A stretch of DNA of 64,000 nucleotides from Microbacterium sp. (lineage in GTDB: Bacteria; Actinomycetota; Actinomycetes; Actinomycetales; Microbacteriaceae), in contig QFPM01000008.1 of assembly GCA_003248655.1 (NCBI GenBank), positions 62,001 through 126,000 on the forward strand. Reading direction: 5' to 3'. Shown here in pieces: positions 24,506 to 32,462 of this stretch. Numbering within the stretch: the first letter of the stretch is position 1; each line of letters begins with the position of its first letter. Made by a program: the position numbers and the translations under genes. A model generated the notes under the pieces. It was given only the letters and a program-made list of their open reading frames with translations, was not told where the DNA came from and ran no database searches.

Positions 24506-26173
24506 TCAGAGGCGCTCGGCGATGGATGCCGCGACCGTCAGCCACGCGTTGCGGGTCTCGGGCGCCAGGGCGTCGAAATCGATCGGACCGCCGTCGACGA
24601 GCGCCGCGTCGTACGGAACGTGCACGACGTCCGCCGTCACCTGCGCGAAGTGGTGCTCGAGGCGCTCCGCGAGCTTGCGGTCAGGCTTGGCCGACGGCGC
24701 GGCGAGGATCGTCACGGCCTCGTCGATCTTGCGGTCGAAGCCCTTCTCGCGCAGGCCGTCGAGCAACCACGCGGCACTTGCCGCGGTGTCTTCGCGGACC
24801 GTCGAGACGATGACGAGCTGGTCGGCCGCCGCGACAGCGGCGACCCAGTTCGACGCGCGCATGTTGTTGCCGGTGTCGACGATCAGCAGGCGGTAGTAGC
24901 GCGAGAGCACGCCGTGCAGCCGGTCGAAGGCGGCCGCGTCGATCGTCGAGGATGCCGCCGCATCCTCATCGGATGCCAGGACGTCGAACCGGGCATCCAC
25001 CTGCGTGCGGACGTACGTGTCGAGGGCGGCGAGGCTCGCCTGGCTCGGCTCGGCGAACGAGTCGAGGTGCTCGAGCAGGTCGACCGCGGTGCGGTGGTGC
25101 GGGGCGTTCTGCGCGCGCCAGCCGAGGGTTCCGCGGGTCTCGTTGTTGTCCCACGCGAGGGTCGCGCCGCCGCGCTGCGTCCCGAAGGTCGCGGCAAGCA
25201 AGAGCGTCGAGGTCGTCTTGTGCGCGCCACCCTTGGGGTTGAGCACGACGATCGTGCGCGGAGCGTCGAGCCGGCGCTGCACCATCCGCTCGCGGTCGAG
25301 GCGCGACCGCTCTGCCTTGCCGGGGCGCGGCGAGATCGCCCCGCCGGTCGCCTTGCGGATCGCGCCCTGCCACCCTTCCGTCGCGCGCGGCTTGGCGCGG
25401 TCGGTGCGCGAGTTCAGCAGGTCTTCGACCGTCGGCGCGGTGCGCGGGGCGCCCTGGCGCACGGCGCCGATGCGGAACACTCCCTCGGGGATGCCGGCGT
25501 CGCGGCCGGCACCCTCGCGGGCCCCGCCCTCGCGGCGGGTGACGTTGCTGCGTCGCGCGCCCACGGGCTCCGGTCCAGACTCCGCCGCGACAGGCGCGGG
25601 CTGAGGCGCAGGCTCGGGCTCCCCGGCATCCGCCCCCCGCGCCGAGTGGCCCGGTTCGTGCCGAACGGCCTGCTCCGGAGGCGCAAACAAGGGGTGCTCT
25701 GGGTGCGAACCGGTCCGGTCGGCGGATGCCGCGGTCTCGGGCACGACGGATGCCGCGGGCACGGGCTCGGGTTCGGGCACGGCGGATGCCGCGGCCGCGG
25801 CCGCGGGCTCGGGTTCCGGCTCCCCGGCATCCGCGCCCTGCGCCGAGTGGCCCGGTTCGTGCCGAACGGCCTGGTCCGGAGGCGCGAACTCGGGGTGCTC
25901 TGGGTGCGAACCGGTGCTCTCGGCGAGCGCGGTCGCCTCGATGAACGAGCCGTCGGGATGCACGATGAGAGGCCACCGCACGTCGCCGTCGACGACGAGC
26001 GCCGTGACCGGCTCGCCCGCCGACGCGGCGAGCTGGCGGATGGACTCGACGATGCGGCCGCGCAAGCCCTCTTCGGTCGAGGCGAAGACCTCGTCGACCT
26101 GCCCCGCGACGTGGATCTCGGCGACGGTCTTCGACGTGAAGTGCACGATCGGTTCGGAGGTGACGGTTCCCAC
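24506..26173 (-). CDS. MinD/ParA-like ATPase with long duplicated Pro/Glu-rich linker
   Basis: The 555-residue protein has an N-terminal domain of about 85 residues (HFTSKTVAEIHVAG..., with VDGDVRWPLIVHPDG), a low-complexity linker (about 86-235) and a SIMIBI-class ATPase. The P-loop is VLNPKGGAHKTTSTLLLA (about 308-325), a deviant Walker A with the signature Lys; LLIVDTGNN is the Walker B region. No partner parB is adjacent. Actinobacterial homologues occur near type VII secretion or in pilus/septum positioning, so localisation of a membrane or cell-pole complex is plausible, not shown. The linker holds two copies of a 33-residue block (see separate repeat). Confidence 0.75.
   Translation of the reverse strand: MGTVTSEPIVHFTSKTVAEIHVAGQVDEVFASTEEGLRGRIVESIRQLAASAGEPVTALVVDGDVRWPLIVHPDGSFIEATALAESTGSHPEHPEFAPPDQAVRHEPGHSAQGADAGEPEPEPAAAAAASAVPEPEPVPAASVVPETAASADRTGSHPEHPLFAPPEQAVRHEPGHSARGADAGEPEPAPQPAPVAAESGPEPVGARRSNVTRREGGAREGAGRDAGIPEGVFRIGAVRQGAPRTAPTVEDLLNSRTDRAKPRATEGWQGAIRKATGGAISPRPGKAERSRLDRERMVQRRLDAPRTIVVLNPKGGAHKTTSTLLLAATFGTQRGGATLAWDNNETRGTLGWRAQNAPHHRTAVDLLEHLDSFAEPSQASLAALDTYVRTQVDARFDVLASDEDAAASSTIDAAAFDRLHGVLSRYYRLLIVDTGNNMRASNWVAAVAAADQLVIVSTVREDTAASAAWLLDGLREKGFDRKIDEAVTILAAPSAKPDRKLAERLEHHFAQVTADVVHVPYDAALVDGGPIDFDALAPETRNAWLTVAASIAERL
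25613..25914. repeat. In-frame 101-bp duplication in the ATPase gene linker
   Basis: Copies at about 25613-25714 and 25812-25914 are nearly identical and encode TGSHPEHPEFAPPDQAVRHE and TGSHPEHPLFAPPEQAVRHE followed by PGHSAnGADAGEPEP. The 100-bp centre is degenerate GGATGCCGCGG/GGGCTCGGGTTCGGG repeat. The duplication keeps frame, so the linker has grown without breaking the protein. Confidence 0.85.
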
Positions 26174-26297
26174 GGGGGCCTTTCGATTCGGGTGTGCTCG
26201 CCGCCCGGGCGGTGTCGCGGTGAGCGCTCCGAGTATCCCACCGGCGGGCCGTCTGCCCCGGCATCCCGCGCCGCGCCGCGGCAGACGGGCGGCGCTC

Positions 26298-26409
26298 CGT
26301 AAAGCGACCCGCGACCGCCGCGCCGCGTAAACCGACCCGCGACCGACGCGCCGCGTAAACCGACCGGCGACCGGCGCGCCGCGTAAACCGACCGGCGACT
26401 TCCTGCGGC
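26298..26409. repeat. Four-copy 28-bp tandem repeat in promoter region
   Basis: Units start CGTAAACCGACCSGCGACC at 26298, 26326, 26354 and 26382 and end CGCGCCGCG; the first and last are diverged. It lies in the 280-bp space (26174-26453) between apt and the ATPase, both on the minus strand. No gene was found there; the tract lies upstream of the ATPase, so copy number could affect its expression. Confidence 0.75.
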
Positions 26410-26453
26410 GCGGCGGTCCCGACGCGATCGCCGCGCCCGACGACCAGCGCGAC

Positions 26454-26972
26454 CTACACGCGAAAGACGCTGTGCACCGGCCCGCACGCGGCCTGGCCGC
26501 CGAGGTCGACGAGCTCCATGAGCACGGCGGTTCCGGCGAGGCTCAGGCCCAGCTCGCCCAGCAGCTCCTGCCCCGCGCGCAGCGTGCCGCCGGTCGCGAG
26601 GATGTCGTCGACGAGCAAGACCCGCGTGCCGCGCGGCAGGTCGTCCGACATCTCGATCGCGGCGGTGCCGTACTCGAGCGAGTACTCGACGGATGCCGCG
26701 GGCCGCGGGAGCTTCCCCGCTTTGCGGATCGGGGCCATGCCGACGCCCGCCTCGATCGCGACCGCTCCCGCGAGCATGAACCCGCGCGCCTCGACGCCCG
26801 CGACGACGTCGAACTCCCCCTCGAACGGCGCGATCAGCGCTCCAACGACGGCGCGCAGGCCCGCAGCGTCCGCCAGCAGCGGGGAGATGTCGCGGAAAAG
26901 GATGCCGGGCTCGGGAAAGTCCGGGATGGTCGCGATGAGCGATTCGGCGCGGGCGAGGGCCTCGGAGGTCAC
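26454..26972 (-). CDS. apt: Adenine phosphoribosyltransferase
   Basis: This 172-residue salvage enzyme makes AMP from adenine and PRPP. Family marks are IPDFPEPGILFRDISPLL near the N-terminus (residues about 15-33), the adenine-site GVEARGFMLAGAVA and the PRPP loop VLLVDDILATGGTLRAG (about 118-134). The start is a GTG at 26972. Upstream, to 27001, lies a short promoter space and then the family C palindrome. Confidence 0.95.
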   Translation of the reverse strand: MTSEALARAESLIATIPDFPEPGILFRDISPLLADAAGLRAVVGALIAPFEGEFDVVAGVEARGFMLAGAVAIEAGVGMAPIRKAGKLPRPAASVEYSLEYGTAAIEMSDDLPRGTRVLLVDDILATGGTLRAGQELLGELGLSLAGTAVLMELVDLGGQAACGPVHSVFRV

Positions 26973-27001
26973 GGCCCCAGCGTAGGGCGCGGCTGCCGAC
27001 C

Positions 27002-27087
27002 GTTGCTAACTCCTCCGATTCGGGCGCCGACGGGGCCGAAACAGCCTCTGCGTTCCGATTCGGGCCCGAATCTGCGGAGTTACCAAC
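27002..27087. repeat. Palindromic element, family C
   Basis: Arms GTTGCTAACTCCTCCGATTC (from 27002) and GAATCTGCGGAGTTACCAAC (ending 27087) pair imperfectly around a centre that itself contains ATTCGGGCCCGAAT. The shared core TAACTCC...GAATCTnCGGAGTTA links it to 22293-22375. It separates divergent apt and the glucosidase promoter. Confidence 0.7.
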
Positions 27088-27131
27088 ATCGCACCCCCGG
27101 GCCAGATGCCGGGTGACCCGCCCTACCCCGT

Positions 27132-27147
27132 GCGTAAGCGCTTACGC
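27132..27147. promoter_or_regulatory. LacI-family operator upstream of the alpha-glucosidase gene
   Basis: GCGTAAGCGCTTACGC is a perfect 16-bp palindrome centred on CG and resembling LacI/GalR operators (TnnnGCGCnnnA type cores). It ends 12 bp before the ATG at 27160, so binding would block transcription or its start. The LacI regulator encoded at 28940 is the probable ligand-controlled repressor. Confidence 0.8.
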
Positions 27148-27159
27148 TACGCTGGTGCC

Positions 27160-28896
27160 ATGTCGTCGCAGCCGACCTCCGAAGCCGCATCCACAGCCGC
27201 AGAAGCTCGGGCCCAAGCCCAAGCCACCACCGCCCTCGCCCCGATCGGCGCGAACCGCCCGGGCGCCGAGTGGTGGCGCACCGCCGTGATCTACCAGATC
27301 TACCCGCGCTCGTTCGCGGATGCCTCCGGCGACGGCATCGGCGACCTCGCGGGCGTGACGGCGCACCTCCCCGACTTGCAGAAGCTCGGCGTGGATGCCG
27401 TGTGGCTCAGCCCCTTCTACCGTTCGCCGCAGCGCGACGCCGGCTACGACGTCGCCGACTACCGCGATGTCGATCCGCTGTTCGGCACCCTCGCCGACTT
27501 CGACGCGATGCTCGCCGAGGCGCACGCGCGGGGCATCCGCGTGATCGTCGACCTCGTCCCGAACCACAGCTCGAACGAGCACGTCTGGTTCCAGGAGGCG
27601 CTGGCGGAAGGGCCGGGCTCCGCCGCCCGCGCCCGCTACCTCTTCCGCGACGGCCGGGGCCTCGACGGCAACGTGCCGCCGAACAACTGGGAGTCGGTCT
27701 TCGGCGGCCCCGCGTGGACCCGCACGACGAACCCCGACGGCACCCCCGGTCAGTGGTACCTGCACCTGTTCGACTCGAGCCAGCCCGACTTCGACTGGGC
27801 GAACCCCGAGGTACAGGAGGCGTTCCGCGGCATCCTGCGGTTCTGGCTCGATCGCGGGGTCGATGGCTTCCGCGTCGACGTCGCGCACGGGCTCGTCAAG
27901 ACCGACGGCCTGCCCGATCACCTGCCCTCGGTGGATGCCGACAGCATGGGCGGCGCGGCCGACGACGATGCCCCGTACTGGGGCCAGGAGGGCGTGCACG
28001 AGATCTACCGCGACTGGCACCGCGTGCTCGCCGAGTACGACGGCGACCGGGCCCTGTGCGCCGAGGCATGGCTGCCGACCGTCGACCGGACGGCCGAGTG
28101 GGTGCGCCCCGACGAGATGCACCAGGCGTTCAACTTCCCGTATCTGATGACCGAGTGGGATGCCGGGGCGATCCGCGAGGTCATCGCCGAGTCGCTGCGC
28201 GCGTACCCCGCCGTCGGCGCGCCCGCGACCTGGGTGCTCAGCAACCACGACGTCGTCCGGCACGCGTCGCGCCTGGCCCTCACGGCCGAGAACCCGCAGG
28301 GGCACGGCATCGGGCCGGACTCTCCCGGCCAGCCGATCCCCGAGGTGGGCCTGCGCCGCGCCCGCGCCGCGACGACCGTCATGCTGGCGCTGCCCGGCTC
28401 GGCGTACGTCTACCAGGGCGAAGAGCTCGGCCTTCCCGAGGTCATCGATCTGCCGGGCGAGGTGCGGCAGGACCCGACCTGGTTCCGTACCAACCACGAG
28501 CGCTATGGGCGCGACGGATGCCGGGTGCCGATCCCGTGGGCATCCGACGCCCCCGCCTACGGCTTCAGCCCGACCGGTGAGAGCTGGCTGCCGCAGCCCG
28601 CGGAGTGGGCGCGCCTCGCGCGCGACGTGCAGGAGGGCGACCCCGACTCGACGCTGTGGCTGTACCGCACGCTCCTCGCGACGCGTCGCGCGGAGGGCCT
28701 CGGCGCGGGGACGCTCGAGTGGCTCGGCGGCTTCGGCGACGACGTCATCGCGTTCCGGAACGGCCACGTCACGGTCGTCGCGAACGCCGGCACCGAGCCG
28801 GTCGCGCTCCCGAGCGGAGCCGTGCTCGCGGCGAGCGAGCCGTTCGAGGGCACCGAGCTGCCGGTCGACGTCGCCGTCTGGATCGTCGCGGACTGA
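27160..28896 (+). CDS. GH13 alpha-glucosidase / oligo-1,6-glucosidase
   Basis: This 578-residue cytosolic (no signal peptide) alpha-amylase-family enzyme hydrolyses terminal alpha-glucosides such as maltose or isomaltose. Conserved regions are YQIYPRSFADASGDGIGDL (about 45-63), VDLVPNHSS, the nucleophile Asp240 in GFRVDVAHG, the acid/base Glu302 in CAEAWLP, and Asp364 in LSNHDVVRH. A disordered Ala/Gln/Thr-rich head of about 35 residues is extra. Operator, enzyme and regulator form one unit; the enzyme-regulator gap is 43 bp. Confidence 0.9.
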   Translation: MSSQPTSEAASTAAEARAQAQATTALAPIGANRPGAEWWRTAVIYQIYPRSFADASGDGIGDLAGVTAHLPDLQKLGVDAVWLSPFYRSPQRDAGYDVADYRDVDPLFGTLADFDAMLAEAHARGIRVIVDLVPNHSSNEHVWFQEALAEGPGSAARARYLFRDGRGLDGNVPPNNWESVFGGPAWTRTTNPDGTPGQWYLHLFDSSQPDFDWANPEVQEAFRGILRFWLDRGVDGFRVDVAHGLVKTDGLPDHLPSVDADSMGGAADDDAPYWGQEGVHEIYRDWHRVLAEYDGDRALCAEAWLPTVDRTAEWVRPDEMHQAFNFPYLMTEWDAGAIREVIAESLRAYPAVGAPATWVLSNHDVVRHASRLALTAENPQGHGIGPDSPGQPIPEVGLRRARAATTVMLALPGSAYVYQGEELGLPEVIDLPGEVRQDPTWFRTNHERYGRDGCRVPIPWASDAPAYGFSPTGESWLPQPAEWARLARDVQEGDPDSTLWLYRTLLATRRAEGLGAGTLEWLGGFGDDVIAFRNGHVTVVANAGTEPVALPSGAVLAASEPFEGTELPVDVAVWIVAD

Positions 28897-28939
28897 CCCG
28901 CGACCGGCGGCGAGCGACGAGACGACGAACGGGGCCATA

Positions 28940-29941
28940 ATGCCAGGCGGACCCAGCCTCGACGACCTCGCCGCCGCGGCGGGCGTGTCGATCGCGACGG
29001 TTTCGCGCGCGCTGAGCGGCCGCGGACGGGTCTCGGATGCCACGCGCGACCGCATCCGCGCCCTCGCGGCGGAGCTCGGGTACGTGGCATCCGCCTCGGC
29101 ATCCGGCCTGGCCTCGGGCCGCACCCAGAACATCGGCGTCGTCGTGCCGCTGCTCGACCGCTGGTTCTTCGCGACCGTCCTGAGCGGCATCGGCGCGCAT
29201 CTCGCGCCGCGCGGCTACGACATCGCGCTGTACAACCTGACCGACGACCCCGCGCAGCGCCGCCACGTGCTCGAGACGTCGCTGCGCCGGGGCCGCGTCG
29301 ACGGCCTCATCGCACTGTCCATCGTGATGACGGATGCCGAGGTCGACCTGCTCGAGGCCTCGGGACTTCCGACCGTCGGGCTCGGCGCGACGTCGCTGCG
29401 CCTCCCCACGCTGCGGATCGACGACGTCGCGGTCGCCCGCACCGCGACCGCGCACCTGCTCGGGCTCGGCCACCGCCGCATCGCGCACATCGGGCAGAGC
29501 GCGCCCGACTCGCCCCTCGACATTCCGACCCTTCGCCGCCGCGGGTTCGAGCAAGAGCTATCCGCCGCCGGACTCAAGCCGCACGCCGTCGTCGACGCCG
29601 ACTTCACGATCGACGAGGGCCACCGCGCGGCCGCGGCGCTGCTGGATGCCGGGGAGCCGCCGACCGCGATCTTCGCCGCCTCCGACGAGCTGGCCTTCGG
29701 CGTGCTGTTCGCGGCGCGCGAGCGCGGGCTCGAGGTGCCGGGCGACCTGTCGGTGGTGGGCGTCGACGGGCATCCGTTCGCGGAGTTCTTCGGCCTCACG
29801 ACGATCGCGCAGTTCCCGAACGCGCAGGGCGAGGCGGCGGGCGCCGCGATCCTCGAGCTGGTGGAGACGGGCGCCGCGCCCGGCCCCGAGCCGCTGCCGT
29901 TCGAGCTCGTCGCGCGCGCCTCGACCGCCCCGCCGCGCTGA
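28940..29941 (+). CDS. LacI family transcriptional regulator
   Basis: The 333-residue regulator has the LacI headpiece at residues 6-50 (SLDDLAAAAGVSIATVSRAL with the hinge helix after GLASGRTQ) and a periplasmic-binding-protein-like sugar domain with TVSRAL, IGVVVPLLDRWFF and DELAFGVLFAARERGLEVPG, VVGVDGHP. It follows the alpha-glucosidase by 43 bp in the same direction and likely represses it through the palindrome at 27132-27147, released by an alpha-glucoside. Confidence 0.9.
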   Translation: MPGGPSLDDLAAAAGVSIATVSRALSGRGRVSDATRDRIRALAAELGYVASASASGLASGRTQNIGVVVPLLDRWFFATVLSGIGAHLAPRGYDIALYNLTDDPAQRRHVLETSLRRGRVDGLIALSIVMTDAEVDLLEASGLPTVGLGATSLRLPTLRIDDVAVARTATAHLLGLGHRRIAHIGQSAPDSPLDIPTLRRRGFEQELSAAGLKPHAVVDADFTIDEGHRAAAALLDAGEPPTAIFAASDELAFGVLFAARERGLEVPGDLSVVGVDGHPFAEFFGLTTIAQFPNAQGEAAGAAILELVETGAAPGPEPLPFELVARASTAPPR

Positions 29942-30258
29942 GCAGGCCCTCCACCCCCCTCGCGCGCCGAGCTGGCCCCGCCCCCGGCCGCCCGTGCCGC
30001 GCCGGCCCCCGCCGCGCCCGCCGCGCCCGCCGCCGCCCCCGGTGATCGAGTGCCCGCGGCGTAGCAGCGGGTGTATCGAGATCATGCCCCCACGCAGGGT
30101 CGCCCTGGTTTCGATACGCCCGGCTCCGCCGGGCTACTCAACCACCGGGGGAAGGGAGTCACCCGCCGGGCTACTCAACCACCGGGGGAAGGGAGTCACC
30201 CGCCGGGCTACTCAACCACCGGGGGAAGGGAGGTCGTGCCCCGCGTAGGCTCGATGCC
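29942..30258. repeat. Family A hairpin repeats with a 37-bp tandem array
   Basis: This 317-bp intergenic space has no gene. A reversed unit (GGTGATCGAGTGCCCGCGG...GGGTGTATCGAGATC, about 30039-30083) is followed by a forward unit from 30107 (GGTTTCGATACGCCCGGCTC). Its tail GCCGGGCTACTCAACCACCG plus GGGGAAGGGAGTCACC is repeated three times at 30128, 30165 and 30202, period 37 bp. The remaining 29942-30030 is Pro/Ala-coding-like low-complexity GC sequence. Confidence 0.85.
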
Positions 30259-31473
30259 ATGAGCATCGATCTCGAAGCCCTCTACATCGATCTGCACCGG
30301 CATCCCGAACTGTCGTTCCAAGAGACCCGCACGGCGGGTGTCATCGCGCGCGAACTCGCCGCACTCGGACTCGAGGCCACCGAGGGTCTCGGCAAGACGG
30401 GCGTCGCGACGCAGATCGCGAACGGCGACGGCCCCGTCGTGTGGCTGCGTGCCGACATGGACGGCCTGCCCGTCGCCGAGCAGACCGGGCTCCCCTACGC
30501 GAGCACCGCGCGCGGCACCGACACGAGCGGCACCGACGTTCCCGTGATGCACGCGTGCGGCCACGACATGCACGTCACGGCGCTGCTCGGCGCGCTCGAG
30601 AAGCTCCAGAACACGAAGGACGAGTGGTCGGGCACCGTCGTCGCCGTCTTCCAGCCCGCCGAGGAGTACGGCGCCGGCTCGCAGGCGATGATCCGCGATG
30701 GCGTGCTCGACCGGTTCCCCCACCCCGACATCGTGCTCGGCCAGCACCTCACGCCCCTTCCCGCCGGCACGATCGGGGTGCGCCCGGGCACCCAGATGGC
30801 GGCATCCGACGGCCTGACCGTGACGCTCCTCGGCCGCGGCGGCCACGGCTCGCGTCCGCACGCGACGATCGATCCGGTCGTGATGGCCGCGGCGACCGTC
30901 ATGCGCCTGCAGACGGTCGTCTCGCGCGAGATCGACCCCCGCGAGATGGCGGTCGTCACCGTCGGATCGATCCACGCGGGCCTGAAGAACAACATCATCC
31001 CCGCCGAGGCGCGCCTCGAGCTGAGCCTGCGCTACCCCGACGACGAGGCGCGCGAAGACGTCATGGCGCGCGTCGAGCGCATCGTACGGGCCGAGGCGCA
31101 GGCATCCGGAGCGACCGACGAGCCCGTCATCGTCGTCGACCACTCCCTGCCGCCGACGATCAACGACGCGGATGCCACCGCGCGCCTGACCGCCGCGTGG
31201 GACCGTGCCTTCGGCGAGGGCACCGTCGTCGACCCGGGCATGTTCACCGGCAGCGAGGACGTCTCGTGGTTCGCACGCGACGCGGGCGTGCCGCTCGTGT
31301 TCTGGTTCTGGGGCGGGCTCGACCCGCAGCAGTTCGCGGATGCCGTGGCGCGCGGCACCGTCAACGAAGACATCCCCACGAACCACTCGTCGTTCTTCGC
31401 CCCGATCCTGCACCCGACGATCGAGCGCGGCGTCGACGCCCTCGTCGTCGCCGCACGCGAGTTCCTCTCGTGA
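30259..31473 (+). CDS. M20D amidohydrolase (hippurate/N-acyl-amino-acid hydrolase type)
   Basis: This 404-residue metallo-aminoacylase has HPELSFQETRTA, LRADMDGLPVAEQTGLPY, the metal motif MHACGHDMHVTALLG (about 95-109), the base Glu in FQPAEEYGAGSQAM, dimerisation-domain GRGGHGSRPHATIDP and the final NHSSFF. Known members cleave N-acyl or indole-acyl amino acids; the substrate here is unknown. GTG of the next gene overlaps the stop by 4 bp. Confidence 0.88.
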   Translation: MSIDLEALYIDLHRHPELSFQETRTAGVIARELAALGLEATEGLGKTGVATQIANGDGPVVWLRADMDGLPVAEQTGLPYASTARGTDTSGTDVPVMHACGHDMHVTALLGALEKLQNTKDEWSGTVVAVFQPAEEYGAGSQAMIRDGVLDRFPHPDIVLGQHLTPLPAGTIGVRPGTQMAASDGLTVTLLGRGGHGSRPHATIDPVVMAAATVMRLQTVVSREIDPREMAVVTVGSIHAGLKNNIIPAEARLELSLRYPDDEAREDVMARVERIVRAEAQASGATDEPVIVVDHSLPPTINDADATARLTAAWDRAFGEGTVVDPGMFTGSEDVSWFARDAGVPLVFWFWGGLDPQQFADAVARGTVNEDIPTNHSSFFAPILHPTIERGVDALVVAAREFLS

Positions 31474-32327
31474 GTCTCGACGACCTCTTCGGGCCGCAGT
31501 CCGGCGAGCCCGAGCCGGAGCGCGCGGCGCCCGCACCCGCGGAGCCGCGCGCGCCGAAGCCGCCGAAGGAGCCGAGGGCTCCCCGCCCGCCCCGCCCGCC
31601 GCGCGAGCCCGGCTCGCGCACACCGCTGATCCTCGGGATCGTCGCGGGCGTCCTGCTCGTCGCGGTCATCGTGACGCTCGCGATCGCGTTGAACCGCCCG
31701 TCCGCACCGGCCCCCGCCGAATCGACTCCGCCGGCGACCAGCGAGCCCGCTCCCGCGCCGTCGACCCCGTCGGCGACCCCGACCGACGACGCCGTCGGCG
31801 AGCCGACCACCCTGACCTTCGCCGGCACCGGGTTCACCCTCGCCGACGCGGACGGCGATGAGGTCTTCACCTTCGGCTGGCGCGACGAGACCGCCAACGC
31901 GGTCGCGGCGCTCACCGAGGCGTTCGGCGCAGCGCCGTCGCAGCGCGTCGAGCCCGGTGACGGCAGCCACTACCCCGACTACACGGTCTACCAGTGGGAC
32001 GGCTTCATGCTGTTCGACATGGTCTCCACGCCCGACGACGCGACCCGCGCCGACTACAGTCAGCCGACGTACGTGCTCCTCTCGAAGAACGAGATCGGCG
32101 GCATCCGCCTCGTCGCCGAGCACGAGCTCGCGATCGGGCAGACCGTCGCCGAGGTGCGCGCCGCAGGACCAGCCCTCGAGATCCCCCGCGGCAACGTCGG
32201 CGCCATCCGCTTCGTGTTCGATCCGGCCCGCTCGAGCGCGGCCGACCCGCTGCAGTACAGCGCGTTCGCCGACACCGACGGCACGGTCGTGACGGCGATC
32301 CTGTACTACTTCTACTCCGACCTCTGA
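31470..32327 (+). CDS. Hypothetical single-pass membrane protein with extracytoplasmic domain
   Basis: The 285-residue protein is not assigned to a family. A Pro/Glu/Lys-rich cytosolic head (1-50) precedes one transmembrane helix (about 52-73, LILGIVAGVLLVAVIVTLAI), a Pro/Ser/Thr-rich stalk (75-110) and a soluble domain (about 112-285) with DEVFTFGWRDETANAVAAL, SHYPDYTVYQWDG and a C-terminal ILYYFYSDL. The GTG start overlaps the amidohydrolase stop by 4 bp. The topology suggests a cell-surface or sensor protein; no catalytic motif is seen. Confidence 0.75.
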   Translation: MSLDDLFGPQSGEPEPERAAPAPAEPRAPKPPKEPRAPRPPRPPREPGSRTPLILGIVAGVLLVAVIVTLAIALNRPSAPAPAESTPPATSEPAPAPSTPSATPTDDAVGEPTTLTFAGTGFTLADADGDEVFTFGWRDETANAVAALTEAFGAAPSQRVEPGDGSHYPDYTVYQWDGFMLFDMVSTPDDATRADYSQPTYVLLSKNEIGGIRLVAEHELAIGQTVAEVRAAGPALEIPRGNVGAIRFVFDPARSSAADPLQYSAFADTDGTVVTAILYYFYSDL

Positions 32328-32332
32328 CCCGT

Positions 32333-32462
32333 CACGGGCGCTTCGCCCCGCGTACCCGTCACAGGGGCTTCGCCCCGGAATCCGTCACGGGGGCTTCGCC
32401 CCGGGCACCCGTCGCGGGGGCTTCACCCCGATCCCCAACGGGGGCTTCGCCCCGGGCATCCG
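32333..32462. repeat. Degenerate GGGGCTTCGCCCC hairpin repeats running into the VanZ/RDD gene end
   Basis: Five units of about 27 bp contain GTCAC(G/A)GGGGCTTCGCCCCGG (at about 32333, 32359, 32385, 32412 and 32438). Each can fold as GGGGC-TTC-GCCCC. From 32359 on they lie inside the 3' end of the minus-strand gene and encode RGEAPVTD-type repeats. Confidence 0.8.

Noticed and set aside
30128..30235. 37-bp tandem array as CRISPR
   Set aside because: Copies follow with no spacers, and the repeat is the tail of a family A hairpin.
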